From Helicobacter sp. (GTDB lineage Bacteria; Campylobacterota; Campylobacteria; Campylobacterales; Helicobacteraceae): a stretch of DNA of 46,569 nt. Location of the stretch: the NCBI RefSeq assembly GCF_022511165.1, contig NZ_JAFLSB010000010.1:245-46813 (forward strand), given 5' to 3'. The position numbers and the translations under genes were made by a program. Shown here one piece after another: positions 24,560 to 33,881 of this stretch. Below the pieces are notes generated by a model. That model worked only from the letters and a program-made list of their open reading frames with translations, searched no databases and had not been told where the DNA came from. Each line of letters begins with the position of its first letter. Within the stretch, counting starts at the first letter, position 1.

Positions 24560-24783
24560 TATCCACCACACACAGGGGGGAGCAAACTCACTCTATCGCC
24601 GTTTTTTAGCGGATAGGAAAGCTCCTCAATAAGCTCATCATTGACTGCCACAGCGCTTATTTCAAGCCAAGAGTGTAAAGATGTATCTTGCGTAAGTAAA
24701 TCTCTTAACTCTTGAAGATTTTGCGCCTCTAATTCACGAGATGGAATATCGCTCATAGGACCTAAAAATTCAACTTTAATCAT
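24559..24783 (-). CDS. moaD: Molybdopterin synthase sulfur carrier MoaD
   Basis: 74 residues with a beta-grasp pattern and the C-terminal Gly-Gly needed for thiocarboxylation (LLPPVCGG). AAGGA precedes the ATG. It overlaps moaE by one base. Confidence 0.94.
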   Translation of the reverse strand: MIKVEFLGPMSDIPSRELEAQNLQELRDLLTQDTSLHSWLEISAVAVNDELIEELSYPLKNGDRVSLLPPVCGG

Positions 24784-24863
24784 CGTATATCCTTGTCTGC
24801 CCTTTTGTTTATATTTTTATTTTAAAAGGATTAAAATCTTAAAAAATCATAGCAAAACTGAAG

Positions 24864-26114
24864 TTAAAAGTGATTTAAAAACATCACTTTTACTTGTTCT
24901 CCTGCTTTTAAATTACTCCCATTTTCCTCTAAAATTGCTAGGGCAGCATTATGTGTGAGATTATTAATCATTGAGCTTTGTAGGGATTTTTTTGTGTTAA
25001 AGCTCACTTGCAAGGTGCCATTATGTTGATGCACATCACAAGCACGAAATTCGAGGCGAGAATCACTTCTTTTGACATCTTCGCAAAGTGTGGCACAAAA
25101 AATACTTGGCTGATAGATTCTATTTTGCAAACGCGCAAGGAGGATAGAGCCAAAAAGTAGAAAAGTGATAGCACAAGAATTAGGGAATCCGGGCAAGCCC
25201 AAGATAGGTTTTTTCTTATTTGAATCTTCATATATAGCGCAGATAACAGGCTTACCCGGCTTTAATCGCACACCTTTAAATGCAATGTTTGTAAGCTCTG
25301 CTATTACCTCTTGTGTGTAGTCATAATCTCCCATACTCATACCACCGGCACTCACAATCATATCACATTCATTTAAAGCCTTTTTATAGGCATTTTTAAT
25401 TTCTTGTTTATCATCTTTTAGCAGAGGATAGACGATAGGCTCTTGCCCCATTTGTAGCAAAAGTGATTCTAAAAGATGTGCATTTACACTACGCACAACA
25501 TTATGATGTGGGCTTATCTGTCCTACTTCAATAATTTCATCACCCACACATAAAATACCCACTCGCACTTTTTGATAGACAAGCAAAAAGCTTTGATTGA
25601 GTTCAGCAAGTAAACCAATTTCAAAAGCTCCGATTCTATCTCCTTTTTGAAGAAGCACTTGCCCTTGCTTATAATTATCTCCCACTTGGCGAATCCACTT
25701 TGCCTTTTGCACTTGCTCTTGAGGTGCACTTAAGAAGATTCTATCTTCTTGCAATGAGATATGCTCTATGATAACGAGTGTATCAGCATTTATAGGCATT
25801 ATAGAGCCTGTGAAAGTTTTGATTGCATAGCCTCTTTGTAATGTAGGGCGCATAGGATTGCCTGCTTTATTTGGTGGGAGAATCTGTAAGCCTTGAGTAA
25901 GGAGCAAGGGCATATCATCAAAATTAATTGCATAGCCGTCCATTGCCGCTGTGGGATAGGCTGGAACATCATAGGGAGCGCATAAATCTTGAGCGCAGAT
26001 TCTATAAAGTGCATTTTTAAAATGCACTTGTTGTACTCCAAGTGGTTCTAGCGGGAGCGTATGTAAAATCTCATTTGCTTCTGCATAGCTTATAAGGGTA
26101 GGATAATCTGCCAT
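24864..26114 (-). CDS. moeA: Molybdopterin molybdenumtransferase MoeA
   Basis: 416 residues from ATG 26114, five bases behind AAGGAG; a GTG two codons earlier overlaps that site and is unlikely. MoeA domains: YPTAAMDGYAINFDD near 53, the MPT-binding VSAGGMSMGDYDYTQEV near 256, GVRLKPGKPVICAI, and LGLPGFPNSCAITF. It inserts molybdate into adenylated molybdopterin. In H. pylori moeA is elsewhere, so its place in this cluster differs. Confidence 0.94.
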   Translation of the reverse strand: MADYPTLISYAEANEILHTLPLEPLGVQQVHFKNALYRICAQDLCAPYDVPAYPTAAMDGYAINFDDMPLLLTQGLQILPPNKAGNPMRPTLQRGYAIKTFTGSIMPINADTLVIIEHISLQEDRIFLSAPQEQVQKAKWIRQVGDNYKQGQVLLQKGDRIGAFEIGLLAELNQSFLLVYQKVRVGILCVGDEIIEVGQISPHHNVVRSVNAHLLESLLLQMGQEPIVYPLLKDDKQEIKNAYKKALNECDMIVSAGGMSMGDYDYTQEVIAELTNIAFKGVRLKPGKPVICAIYEDSNKKKPILGLPGFPNSCAITFLLFGSILLARLQNRIYQPSIFCATLCEDVKRSDSRLEFRACDVHQHNGTLQVSFNTKKSLQSSMINNLTHNAALAILEENGSNLKAGEQVKVMFLNHF

Positions 26115-26132
26115 TCTCACTCCTTAAAGATT

Positions 26133-26750
26133 CTAAAGCAGATGCCCGAGTTTTTCTTTTTTAACCTCTAAATAGCCCTCATTATGCGGATTTGTCGGGG
26201 TAATGATGCTATGGCGCACAACTTTTGTATATGCTTCCATTGCAGTAATTTTGCGTGGATTATTAGTAAGGAGATTGATTTGGGTGATTTGAAAATACTT
26301 AAAAATTTCCCCTACAATCTCATAACTCCTTAAATCACTCTCAAATCCTAGTTTTTGGTTTGCTTCCACCGTGTCATAGCCCTCGTCTTGCAAAGCATAG
26401 GCATTAATCTTATTAAAGAGTCCTATACCACGCCCTTCTTGACGCAAATAAATAAGCATTCCTCCATCGGGATTTTGTGCGATTTTCTCCATACTCAAAA
26501 CAAACTCATTGCCACAATCGCATTTTTTTGAGCCAAAAACATCTCCGGTTAGGCATTCAGAATGGATTCTTACAAGAGGAGTTTGTCCTAAATGAGGAGT
26601 AAAAACAATAAGATGCTCACGTGGTGCATCGCTGATATAAGCATTTGGATTGATATTGGCATTATTATTGAGATATTCGCGAAAGCTTATAGCAAGAAAG
26701 TCGCCAAATTTTGTAGGCAGCTTGGCTTGTTTTGATATTTCGTATTTCAT
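26133..26750 (-). CDS. ribA: GTP cyclohydrolase II RibA
   Basis: 205 residues, single-domain RibA. Zinc cysteines 66, 77 and 79 (SECLTGDVFGSKKCDCG) and the RQEGRGIGLFNKINAYALQ catalytic stretch. First step of riboflavin synthesis. First gene of the moeA-moaD-moaE-mobB-mogA-moaC series; GGAGG before its ATG. Linked with moa genes in H. pylori too. Confidence 0.95.
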   Translation of the reverse strand: MKYEISKQAKLPTKFGDFLAISFREYLNNNANINPNAYISDAPREHLIVFTPHLGQTPLVRIHSECLTGDVFGSKKCDCGNEFVLSMEKIAQNPDGGMLIYLRQEGRGIGLFNKINAYALQDEGYDTVEANQKLGFESDLRSYEIVGEIFKYFQITQINLLTNNPRKITAMEAYTKVVRHSIITPTNPHNEGYLEVKKEKLGHLL

Positions 26751-26777
26751 TATATCCCTCCCAATCTTTTAACTAAA

Positions 26778-26783
26778 TTTATA
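26778..26783 (-). promoter_or_regulatory. Possible -10 box of ribA-moa operon
   Basis: CTATAAAT on the minus strand, 28 bp before the ribA ATG. Confidence 0.35.
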
Positions 26784-26857
26784 GTTCAAAAGCATTTTAA
26801 GGGTGCGCATTGTAAAATAATATTGTTAATATAGGTTGTTTGAAAAAATACAAAGGA

Positions 26858-26872
26858 TAATAATTATTTATT
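26858..26872. promoter_or_regulatory. Fur/PerR-like AT palindrome before katA
   Basis: TAATAATTATTTATT keeps the left half of the H. pylori Fur consensus exactly and about half of the right arm. It lies 14 bp before the katA -10. A PerR or Fur operator is the usual control of epsilonproteobacterial katA, but the site is only suggestive. Confidence 0.35.
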
Positions 26873-26885
26873 AATTATTTTTAGC

Positions 26886-26891
26886 TATATT
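26886..26891 (+). promoter_or_regulatory. -10 box of katA
   Basis: TATATT followed by GAT, 35 bp before the ATG at 26926. Confidence 0.45.
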
Positions 26892-26925
26892 GATAACTCA
26901 AACTTAAATTAAAAAGGAGATGCGA

Positions 26926-28362
26926 ATGTCAAAGAAATTTACAACAGCAACAGGAACGCCAATAGGCGATAATCAAAACTCTATCACTGCAGGAAGCAGA
27001 GGTCCTACACTTTTGCAGGATACTTGGCTATTAGAAAAATTAGCGCATTTTGATAGAGAAAGAATCCCAGAGCGCGTGGTTCACGCTAAGGGTAGTGCAG
27101 CATATGGAGAACTCACAATTACTAATGATATTACTGCTTATTCTAAAGCAGATATTTTTAGCAAAGTAGGTAAGAAAACAAAAGCATTTTTGCGCTTTTC
27201 AACCGTTGCAGGTGAGAGGGGTGCAGCAGATGCAGAGCGCGATGTGCGTGGTTTTGCACTTAAATTCTACACAAATGAAGGAAATTGGGATATTGTGGGC
27301 AATAACACACCTGTCTTTTTTATCAAAGATGCAATTAAATTCCCTGATTTTATTCATACTCAAAAACGAGATCCAAAGACAAACTTGCGTAGCAATACAG
27401 CAGCGTGGGATTTTTGGAGCTTACACCCAGAATCTTTGCATCAAGTAACCATTTTGATGAGTGATAGAGGGATTCCACGAAGTTACCGCGAAATGCACGG
27501 ATTTGGTAGCCATACTTATAGCTTTATTAATGCGAAAAATGAGCGTTTTTGGGTAAAATTCCATTTCAAATCAATGCAAGGAATCCACAATCTTTCAAAT
27601 AGAGAAGCAGAAGCGATTGTAGCAAAAGATAGAGAATCTCATCAAAAAGATTTGTTTGAAAACATTGAAAAAGGTAATTTCCCTAAATGGCGATTCTGCG
27701 TGCAAATTATGCCAGAAAAAGATGCAGCAACCTATCGCTTTAACCCCTTTGATTTAACAAAAACTTGGAGTCATAAAGATTACCCACTTATTGAAGTAGG
27801 AATCCTAGAGCTTAATAAGAATCCGGAGAATTATTTTGCTGAAGTTGAGCAATCTGCCTTTAACCCAGCAAATATTGTCCCGGGTGTTGGTTATAGTCCT
27901 GACAAAATGCTACAAGGACGACTCTTTAGCTATGGCGATACACAACGATACCGCCTTGGTATTAACCACTCTCAACTTCCTGTGAACGCCTCCGTTGCGC
28001 CGGTTGTTAATACACATAGAGATGGCTTTATGCAAAGAGGTGATTTTGGTGGAGCGCGTAACTACAACCCAAGCGCATTTAATGATTATGCTGAAGATCC
28101 TAATGCGCTTGAGCCATCATTGCACATAAGCGGAGGTGATGTGATGAATCGCTACAATCATCGAGATGATGATAGCGACTATTACAGCCAAGCAGGAGAT
28201 TTATATCGCCTAATGAGCAGTGAGCAAAAAGAGATATTATGTCAAAATATCAAGGAAGCAATGGAAGGTGTGCCCGTAGAGATTAAAAAGCGTCAAATTG
28301 AGCATTTTACAAAAGCTGACCCTGCTTATGGTAAGCGAGTAGCGGAGCTTGTAGGGCTGTGA
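26926..28362 (+). CDS. katA: Monofunctional heme catalase KatA
   Basis: 478 residues, small-subunit clade. Start at 26926: the ribosome site AGGAG is directly against an ATG at 26920 but six bases from this one. Active-site His in RIPERVVHAKGSAAYGE (about 54), distal Asn in IVGNNTPVFFIKD, and the proximal heme tyrosine in RLFSYGDTQRYRLG. Cytoplasmic, possibly also periplasmic as in H. pylori, though no signal is visible. Protects against H2O2. The stop overlaps the GTG start of the ankyrin gene. Confidence 0.97.
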   Translation: MSKKFTTATGTPIGDNQNSITAGSRGPTLLQDTWLLEKLAHFDRERIPERVVHAKGSAAYGELTITNDITAYSKADIFSKVGKKTKAFLRFSTVAGERGAADAERDVRGFALKFYTNEGNWDIVGNNTPVFFIKDAIKFPDFIHTQKRDPKTNLRSNTAAWDFWSLHPESLHQVTILMSDRGIPRSYREMHGFGSHTYSFINAKNERFWVKFHFKSMQGIHNLSNREAEAIVAKDRESHQKDLFENIEKGNFPKWRFCVQIMPEKDAATYRFNPFDLTKTWSHKDYPLIEVGILELNKNPENYFAEVEQSAFNPANIVPGVGYSPDKMLQGRLFSYGDTQRYRLGINHSQLPVNASVAPVVNTHRDGFMQRGDFGGARNYNPSAFNDYAEDPNALEPSLHISGGDVMNRYNHRDDDSDYYSQAGDLYRLMSSEQKEILCQNIKEAMEGVPVEIKKRQIEHFTKADPAYGKRVAELVGL

Positions 28363-28838
28363 GTGAGGTAAAATTTACACAAGAGGAAGAAGCAAAGCTC
28401 ACCGAGCTTTGCGCCTATGCACTTGATTGCGCACGCAATAATGATGTGCATTCCTTGCAGATTCTACTTGATGCAGGATTAAATGTGAATTTGAGCAATG
28501 AAAGCGGCAACACACTTTTGATGCTTGCTGCATATAATGGGCATTTTGAGGCAACAGAGCTACTCTTAAAATATGGTGCATTAGTTGATAAAAAAAATGA
28601 TAAAAACCATACTCCCCTCGCAGGTGTGTGTTTCAAAGGCTATGAGCATATAGCAGAACTTTTACTCAAATTTGGCGCAAATCCCCAAGGCGATGGCGGT
28701 ATGGGTTTAAGCCCGATGAATTGCGCTTTGTTTTTTGGGCGCAAAAAGATTCTTCGTCTCCTACTTCAATACTCACAGCAAAAACCCACTTTATTGCAAA
28801 GATTAAGCCTTTTTTTCTTGGGTATGAAAAAATCATAG
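28359..28838 (+). CDS. Ankyrin-repeat protein, KatA-associated (Cj1386-like)
   Basis: 159 residues from GTG 28359, overlapping the katA stop as GTGA. About four ankyrin units: CARNNDVHSLQILLDAGLNVNLSN, GNTLLMLAAYNGHFEATELLLKYGA, NHTPLAGVCFKGYEHIAELLLKFGANP, and LSPMNCALFFGRKKILRLLL. No signal peptide, so cytoplasmic. In C. jejuni the ankyrin gene next to katA (Cj1386) delivers heme to KatA; the same position and overlap suggest the same job. Start codon and coupling imply lower expression than katA. Confidence 0.88.
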   Translation: MSEVKFTQEEEAKLTELCAYALDCARNNDVHSLQILLDAGLNVNLSNESGNTLLMLAAYNGHFEATELLLKYGALVDKKNDKNHTPLAGVCFKGYEHIAELLLKFGANPQGDGGMGLSPMNCALFFGRKKILRLLLQYSQQKPTLLQRLSLFFLGMKKS

Positions 28839-29001
28839 ATACCAATCCCTTAAAAACTAAAAAAGAGATTATGCCTAGAGCCATATGCTTCATAATTTAA
28901 GTAAAAATCCTCTTTTTACAACTCCTTTTTCTTAGAATCAAAAATCTTCAATATGGCTTTTGATAAAGCCTAATGATTTTGTATGTTTAATAAAGCAAGA
29001 A

Positions 29002-29805
29002 TCATCGAAAAAAGTGATTTGTGGGACCATTACCCTTGCCGAGATTGAGAGAATATAAAATCGCATTAAACACATATTCTTTTGCCCTTTTAATGGCATT
29101 GAGACTATCAAAGCCTAGAGCGAGATTGCAAGCAATAGCAGAGCTTAATGTGCAGCCTGTGCCGTGTGTATTTTTGGTATCAATCTTAGGAGATTCTAAA
29201 ATATGAAAATGCCCATTATAGAACACATCATTAGCATTTTCTACGCTATGTCCGCCTTTAAGCAAAACCGCCTTTGCTCCCATATCATACAAACATAGTG
29301 CCGCCTTTTGCATATCTTGTATGTTATGTATTTCAAATCCGCAAAGCTCTTGTGCCTCAGGGATATTTGGCGTAAGCACATCACAGAGAGGAATCATTTG
29401 CTTAAAATAATTGCGAGTGTCTTGTGGCATCAGCGCAAAGCCATTTTTGGCAAACATTACAGGATCAAGGACGATATTTTGGGGTTTATAATAGCGCAGA
29501 TTCTCTGCAATACAATCAATAATGGCATTTGAGCCAAGCATACCAATTTTTGTCGCACAAGGCGGAATATCTTCAAAAACTGCTTCTATTTGTTCATTAA
29601 TAGAAGGAATTGGCACATCATAGCTAGAAATCACGCGTGCAGTGTTTTCGGCTACTACGCTTAGAATCACGCTCATACCAAAGAGTTTATGTGCGCTAAA
29701 TGTTTTTAAATCCGCCTGAATCCCAGCTCCACCGCTACAATCGCTCCCAGCTATGGTAAGAATGGGGAGAGCATTTTGAGTTTGAGGGAGTATTGTGTTT
29801 GACAT
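29002..29805 (-). CDS. thiD: Hydroxymethylpyrimidine/phosphomethylpyrimidine kinase ThiD
   Basis: 267 residues, full ThiD. ILTIAGSDCSGGAGIQADLKTFSAH near 15, VLDPVMFAKNG, TPNIPEAQELCG, and the ATP/anion-hole NTHGTGCTLSSAIA near 213. Phosphorylates HMP and HMP-P for thiamine synthesis. No THI-box riboswitch pattern is seen in the 77 bp before it, so regulation is not evident. Follows the DedA gene on the same strand. Confidence 0.95.
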   Translation of the reverse strand: MSNTILPQTQNALPILTIAGSDCSGGAGIQADLKTFSAHKLFGMSVILSVVAENTARVISSYDVPIPSINEQIEAVFEDIPPCATKIGMLGSNAIIDCIAENLRYYKPQNIVLDPVMFAKNGFALMPQDTRNYFKQMIPLCDVLTPNIPEAQELCGFEIHNIQDMQKAALCLYDMGAKAVLLKGGHSVENANDVFYNGHFHILESPKIDTKNTHGTGCTLSSAIACNLALGFDSLNAIKRAKEYVFNAILYSLNLGKGNGPTNHFFR

Positions 29806-29882
29806 TTTTAACCTTTAGGAATAAAATATAAACTAAACCCTTGTGTAAAGAGGGGTAATAAGCTATGCTTAATTATCTTAAA

Positions 29883-30584
29883 TTATAACAAAGAATCTTT
29901 ATGGATATTTTTTGATTTTTGCATACGCCAATACCATACATAGCCCCCAACGCAGAGTATCACAAAGCCAAATATCCATAATCCTACCTGTTTGACAATG
30001 CCTCTAAGCTGCATTTGCTCATCAGTTGGATTTGTTGAGGTAAAGGCGTGAATGATAGAATCAAGGCTTATTTGCGTAAGAAATGCCCCGGCATAGTAGC
30101 CAATGAGAGTAAGAATAATCACCCAGATTCCAGCCCCAAGACTTGTATAGAGGCAAAATTTCACAAGATTCATTTTAGCAAGTCCTGCGGGGAGGGATAT
30201 GTATTGGCGCACGATAGTAATTAATCGCCCAACAAAAGTGCTGATATGTCCGTGTTTTTCAAAAAAAGCTTCCATTTTTTGCATTGTTTCTTCTGTAAAA
30301 AAAACATATTTACCATAAGCAATGAGAAATTCTCGTCCAAGTTTTAAGGCAATATAATAATTAAATAATGCTCCAGCAAGTGAGCCAAGAATGCCACAAA
30401 ATACCGCAATGATTGCATTCATTTCACCTTTAAAAACTAAATACCCTGCAGGAATCATCACTACTTCGGAGGGAAAGGGAAAAAAGCTTGATTCTAAAAA
30501 CATCATTATAAAAATCCCTCCATAGCCTAAAGTCCCCACAAGCTCGACAATATAATTAATGATATTTCCAAGTAGTTCGCCCAT
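29883..30584 (-). CDS. DedA-family membrane protein
   Basis: 233 residues with about five membrane segments. Family marks: FLESSFFPFPSEVVMIPAGYL near 29, GSLAGALFNYYIALKLGRE, FVGRLITIVRQYISLPAGLAKMN. DedA proteins take part in lipid carrier or phospholipid flipping and support membrane potential. Divergent from the carbonic anhydrase gene; upstream of thiD. Confidence 0.92.
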   Translation of the reverse strand: MGELLGNIINYIVELVGTLGYGGIFIMMFLESSFFPFPSEVVMIPAGYLVFKGEMNAIIAVFCGILGSLAGALFNYYIALKLGREFLIAYGKYVFFTEETMQKMEAFFEKHGHISTFVGRLITIVRQYISLPAGLAKMNLVKFCLYTSLGAGIWVIILTLIGYYAGAFLTQISLDSIIHAFTSTNPTDEQMQLRGIVKQVGLWIFGFVILCVGGYVWYWRMQKSKNIHKDSLL

Positions 30585-30635
30585 TTTGTTCCCTAAGAAT
30601 TTAAGATTCTAGCGTTTTTGATTATTTTAGTTTGA

Positions 30636-30641
30636 TATAAT
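30636..30641 (+). promoter_or_regulatory. -10 box of the carbonic anhydrase/kdsA operon
   Basis: TATAAT followed by GCC in a T-rich context, 85 bp before the ATG at 30726; same extended -10 as at 3276 and 38749. Confidence 0.6.
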
Positions 30642-30725
30642 GCCATAAGTTTTCGCAGAATCCATTAGTTTGGAATCTCGTATTTGCAAAAAATAAATAA
30701 AGCTTATAAAAGGGTATCAAAGTCA

Positions 30726-31370
30726 ATGAAAGAATTGTTTGAAGGGGCGATTAAGTTTCGTGAGGAAGATTATAATGAGCATAAAGCCCTCTATGAAAGC
30801 CTCAAAAAGCACCAAGAGCCACATACGCTATTGATTACTTGCACGGATTCACGTGTTGTGCCAAATCTCATTACAAATACATTGCCGGGCGATTTGTTTG
30901 TAATACGCAATATGGGGAATCTTGTCCCCCCTTATTTAGGAAAAGATAAGGGCATACGTGGGGGATATTTGGCAACGACTTCAGCGATTGAGTATGCCTT
31001 GAGTATCCTTGATATTAAAAATGTGATTATTTGCGGGCATAGCGATTGTGGGGCTTGTTCGGCAATTTATGAAGATGCAGAAAAACTTGCTAATGCGCCG
31101 TATGTGAAAAAATGGATTGAGCTTTTAGAGCCAGTGAAGCAAAAAGTCGATGAGCTAAAGCCTAGCTCAAAGGCTAAACGCACTTGGCTTATGGAACAAA
31201 TGAATGTGGAGCATCAGCTTGAAAATTTAATGACTTATCCTTTTGTGGAGGAGCGATTTGATAGGGGGGAGTTAAATATTTATGGGTGGTATTATATTAT
31301 CGAAACAGGCGAAATTTTTAACTATAATATGATAAAACGTGAATTTAAGCTTATCAATAAAATAAATTAA
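30726..31370 (+). CDS. Beta-class carbonic anhydrase
   Basis: 214 residues from ATG 30726, which fits the start of the H. pylori cytoplasmic enzyme (HP0004). A TTG 14 codons earlier is in frame but unlikely. Zinc ligands Cys39 (ITCTDSRVVPN, with Asp41 and Arg43), His105 and Cys108 (IICGHSDCGAC). Balances CO2 and bicarbonate; matters for capnophilic growth and acid response. First gene of the run to the porin. Confidence 0.93.
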   Translation: MKELFEGAIKFREEDYNEHKALYESLKKHQEPHTLLITCTDSRVVPNLITNTLPGDLFVIRNMGNLVPPYLGKDKGIRGGYLATTSAIEYALSILDIKNVIICGHSDCGACSAIYEDAEKLANAPYVKKWIELLEPVKQKVDELKPSSKAKRTWLMEQMNVEHQLENLMTYPFVEERFDRGELNIYGWYYIIETGEIFNYNMIKREFKLINKIN

Positions 31371-31379
31371 GGAGGAAAA

Positions 31380-32180
31380 ATGATTTTAATGAGCGGACCT
31401 TGTGTTATTGAGGGATATGAAGCATTAAGCGCAGTAGCAAAAGCATTAAAACCTTTGAATGAGAATCCCAATATTGATTTTTATTTCAAATCAAGCTTTG
31501 ATAAGGCAAATCGCACGAGTCTTGATAGCTATCGCGGACCGGGCTTAGAAGAGGGGATTGAGATTTTAGGTGAAATTAAAAAGCAATTTGGTTATAAAAT
31601 CATCACTGATATACACGAAAGCTACCAAGCACCTACTATTGCAAAAGTAGCAGATGTGATACAAATCCCTGCATTTTTATGTCGCCAAACTGATTTGATT
31701 GTGGCGGTGGCAAAGACAGAGCGCATTGTGAATATCAAAAAAGGGCAGTTTATGAATCCCGCAGATATGCAGCATAGTGTTTTAAAAGCTATAAAGACAC
31801 GTGGAGGGGATAAGGCAACTTATGAGCAGTCTCAAAAATATGGCGTGTGGCTTACCGAGCGAGGCAGTAGCTTTGGTTATGGGAATCTTGTCGTGGATAT
31901 GCGCTCACTTGTGATAATGCGTCAGTTTGCGCCTGTGATTTTTGATGCTACTCATAGTGTGCAAATGCCCGGTGCTGCAGGAGGTAAGAGCGGTGGAGAT
32001 AGTTCATTTGTGCCTTATCTTGCAAAAGCAGCAGCAGCTGTGGGAGTAGATGGATTCTTTATGGAGACACATTTAAATCCAAAAGAGGCATTGAGTGATG
32101 GACCAAATATGGTGCAAACAGATGCGCTTATCCCGCTTGTAGAACAGCTTTGTGCATTAGATAAATTTATGCAAAAATAA
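31380..32180 (+). CDS. kdsA: 3-deoxy-8-phosphooctulonate synthase KdsA
   Basis: 266 residues. FKSSFDKANRTSLDSYRGPG near 37, VADVIQIPAFLCRQTDL, NIKKGQFMNP, FDATHSVQMPG, and METHLNPKEALSDGPNM near the end. Makes Kdo-8-phosphate from PEP and arabinose-5-phosphate for the LPS inner core. Strong AAGGAGG before its ATG, 9 bp behind the carbonic anhydrase. Confidence 0.96.
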   Translation: MILMSGPCVIEGYEALSAVAKALKPLNENPNIDFYFKSSFDKANRTSLDSYRGPGLEEGIEILGEIKKQFGYKIITDIHESYQAPTIAKVADVIQIPAFLCRQTDLIVAVAKTERIVNIKKGQFMNPADMQHSVLKAIKTRGGDKATYEQSQKYGVWLTERGSSFGYGNLVVDMRSLVIMRQFAPVIFDATHSVQMPGAAGGKSGGDSSFVPYLAKAAAAVGVDGFFMETHLNPKEALSDGPNMVQTDALIPLVEQLCALDKFMQK

Positions 32181-32202
32181 ATCTTGAATCTGGAGGATTG
32201 GA

Positions 32203-32673
32203 ATGAATATTATTGAAGGCAAATTGCAGCTTATGGGCGATGAGCGTATTGCTATCGTGAGTTCGCGCTTTAACCATCTCATTACTGATAGATTAGTAGA
32301 AGGGGCAAAGGATTGTTTTTTACGCCACGGAGGACGCGATGAATTGCTTGATTTGGTGCTTGTGCCGGGTGCGTATGAAATCCCTTTTGCATTGCAAAAG
32401 ATTCTCTCTCAAGGAGAATATGATGGCGTTTGTTGCTTGGGTGCAGTGATACGAGGAGCTACACCTCATTTTGATTATGTATCTGCAGAAGCTACAAAAG
32501 GCATTGCTAATGTTACACTTAAATTTGGCGCACCTGTAACCTTTGGTGTTTTGACAACCGATACCATTGAACAAGCTATTGAGAGGGCGGGGACAAAGGT
32601 AGGAAATAAGGGTTTTGAATCAATGGCAGGACTGATTGAGCTTATTAATCTTTATAGAAAACTCGGGGCATAG
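32203..32673 (+). CDS. ribH: 6,7-dimethyl-8-ribityllumazine synthase RibH
   Basis: 156 residues. IVSSRFNHLITDRL near 19, LVLVPGAYEIPFAL near 51, CLGAVIRGATPHFDYV with the catalytic His near 88, and FGVLTTDTIEQA. Penultimate step of riboflavin synthesis. GGAGG before the start; 2 bp before nusB. Confidence 0.96.
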   Translation: MNIIEGKLQLMGDERIAIVSSRFNHLITDRLVEGAKDCFLRHGGRDELLDLVLVPGAYEIPFALQKILSQGEYDGVCCLGAVIRGATPHFDYVSAEATKGIANVTLKFGAPVTFGVLTTDTIEQAIERAGTKVGNKGFESMAGLIELINLYRKLGA

Positions 32674-32675
32674 CT

Positions 32676-33107
32676 ATGGCGACACGCACACAAGCAAGAG
32701 AGGCAGTTATAGGTATGTTATATGCCTATGATGTAGGAAATGAAGATATTTTGCTTATGGCGCGTAGTATGTTTGATGAGAAAAAGATTAAAAATAAACA
32801 GCAAGATTTTGCCTATGCTCTTTTACAGGGGGTAATAGCGCATTTAGCGCAAATTGATGAGTGTATTGCGCCCCATTTGAAAGAATGGGAATTTTCGCGT
32901 TTGGGTGGAATGGAGCGCGCTATGCTAAGGCTTGGTGCGTATGAGATACTCTACACAGACACAGATACACCTGTGGTTATAAATGAAGCAGTTGAGCTAG
33001 GCAAACTCTATGGTGGAGAAGAGAGTGCGCCAAGATTCATTAATGGCGTGCTTGATGCACTAAGCAAAACTCAAAAGAAACTTACCACATCGGCTTATAA
33101 GGGATAA
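32676..33107 (+). CDS. nusB: Transcription antitermination factor NusB
   Basis: 143 residues. N-terminal TRTQAREAVIGMLYAYDVG RNA-binding start and the C-terminal ERAMLRLGAYEILY, TPVVINEAVELGKLYGGEESAPRFINGVLDAL signature. Joins NusE at boxA in rRNA antitermination. The ribH-nusB order is widespread. Confidence 0.95.
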   Translation: MATRTQAREAVIGMLYAYDVGNEDILLMARSMFDEKKIKNKQQDFAYALLQGVIAHLAQIDECIAPHLKEWEFSRLGGMERAMLRLGAYEILYTDTDTPVVINEAVELGKLYGGEESAPRFINGVLDALSKTQKKLTTSAYKG

Positions 33108-33119
33108 TAAAGGATACAG

Positions 33120-33827
33120 ATGAAGCTTTGCATTGCCCTTGATAATCCCACATTAGAGCAAAATTGTGCATTGGTGCATCATCTCTTGCCTTTAAGCGAT
33201 GCGCAAAAAAAACGCATTTGGCTTAAGGTAGGTTTGCGAAGTTTTATCCGTGATGGTATTAAAGGCATAGAATCTTTGCGTCATAGCGGAGATTATAAAA
33301 TCTTTCTTGATTTGAAGCTCTATGATATTCCAAACACAATGCTTGATGCCATAGATGAGGTGCAAAAAATAGGCGTGGATATGCTTACTATTCATACAAG
33401 TTGTGGATTTGAGGCGATGAAGAAGATTGCAGCATTGAAACAAAGTAGAAGCAATATGCCTCTAATCGTGGGTGTGAGTGCGCTTACAAGTTTTGAAAAT
33501 GAGGGTTTTATGGAAATTTATAATGCCCCTCTTTTCTCTCATACGCTAAAACTCTCTACCCTTGCTTATCGTGCGGGGATTGATGGTGTGGTATGTTCTG
33601 TGCAAGAAAGCAGGGCAATTAAAGATTCTACACAGCAGGATTTTTTAACTATTACACCGGGTATTCGCCCTTTTGGCGAGGAAGCAGATGATCAAAAACG
33701 TGTAGCAACACTTGAGAGCGCTAAGGAAGCAATGAGTGATTTTGTGGTAATTGGTCGCCCTATTTATAAGGCAGATAATCCCCTTGCTGTGGTAGAGAGG
33801 ATTCTTTGCTTTGAGGGTATGCAATAA
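33120..33827 (+). CDS. pyrF: Orotidine 5'-phosphate decarboxylase PyrF
   Basis: 235 residues. LCIALDNP at the start, the catalytic IFLDLKLYDIPNTM with the D-x-K-x-x-D arrangement near 62, GVDMLTIHTSCG, and the phosphate loop FVVIGRPIYKADNP. Makes UMP. 12 bp behind nusB; neighbour of panC as in H. pylori. Confidence 0.95.
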   Translation: MKLCIALDNPTLEQNCALVHHLLPLSDAQKKRIWLKVGLRSFIRDGIKGIESLRHSGDYKIFLDLKLYDIPNTMLDAIDEVQKIGVDMLTIHTSCGFEAMKKIAALKQSRSNMPLIVGVSALTSFENEGFMEIYNAPLFSHTLKLSTLAYRAGIDGVVCSVQESRAIKDSTQQDFLTITPGIRPFGEEADDQKRVATLESAKEAMSDFVVIGRPIYKADNPLAVVERILCFEGMQ

Positions 33828-33881
33828 TGTTTTGCTTTATTAGCTATAAAATTAATGCTCAATCGATTTGAAGGAGGTGCG

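Noticed and set aside
28399..28893. Several overlapping minus-strand reading frames opposite the ankyrin gene
   Set aside because: They are antisense to a well-supported repeat protein, have no family features and no ribosome sites.
29806..29882. Possible TPP riboswitch before thiD
   Set aside because: Only 77 bp, without the conserved CTGAGA and related core; just a weak ACCC-GGGT pairing.
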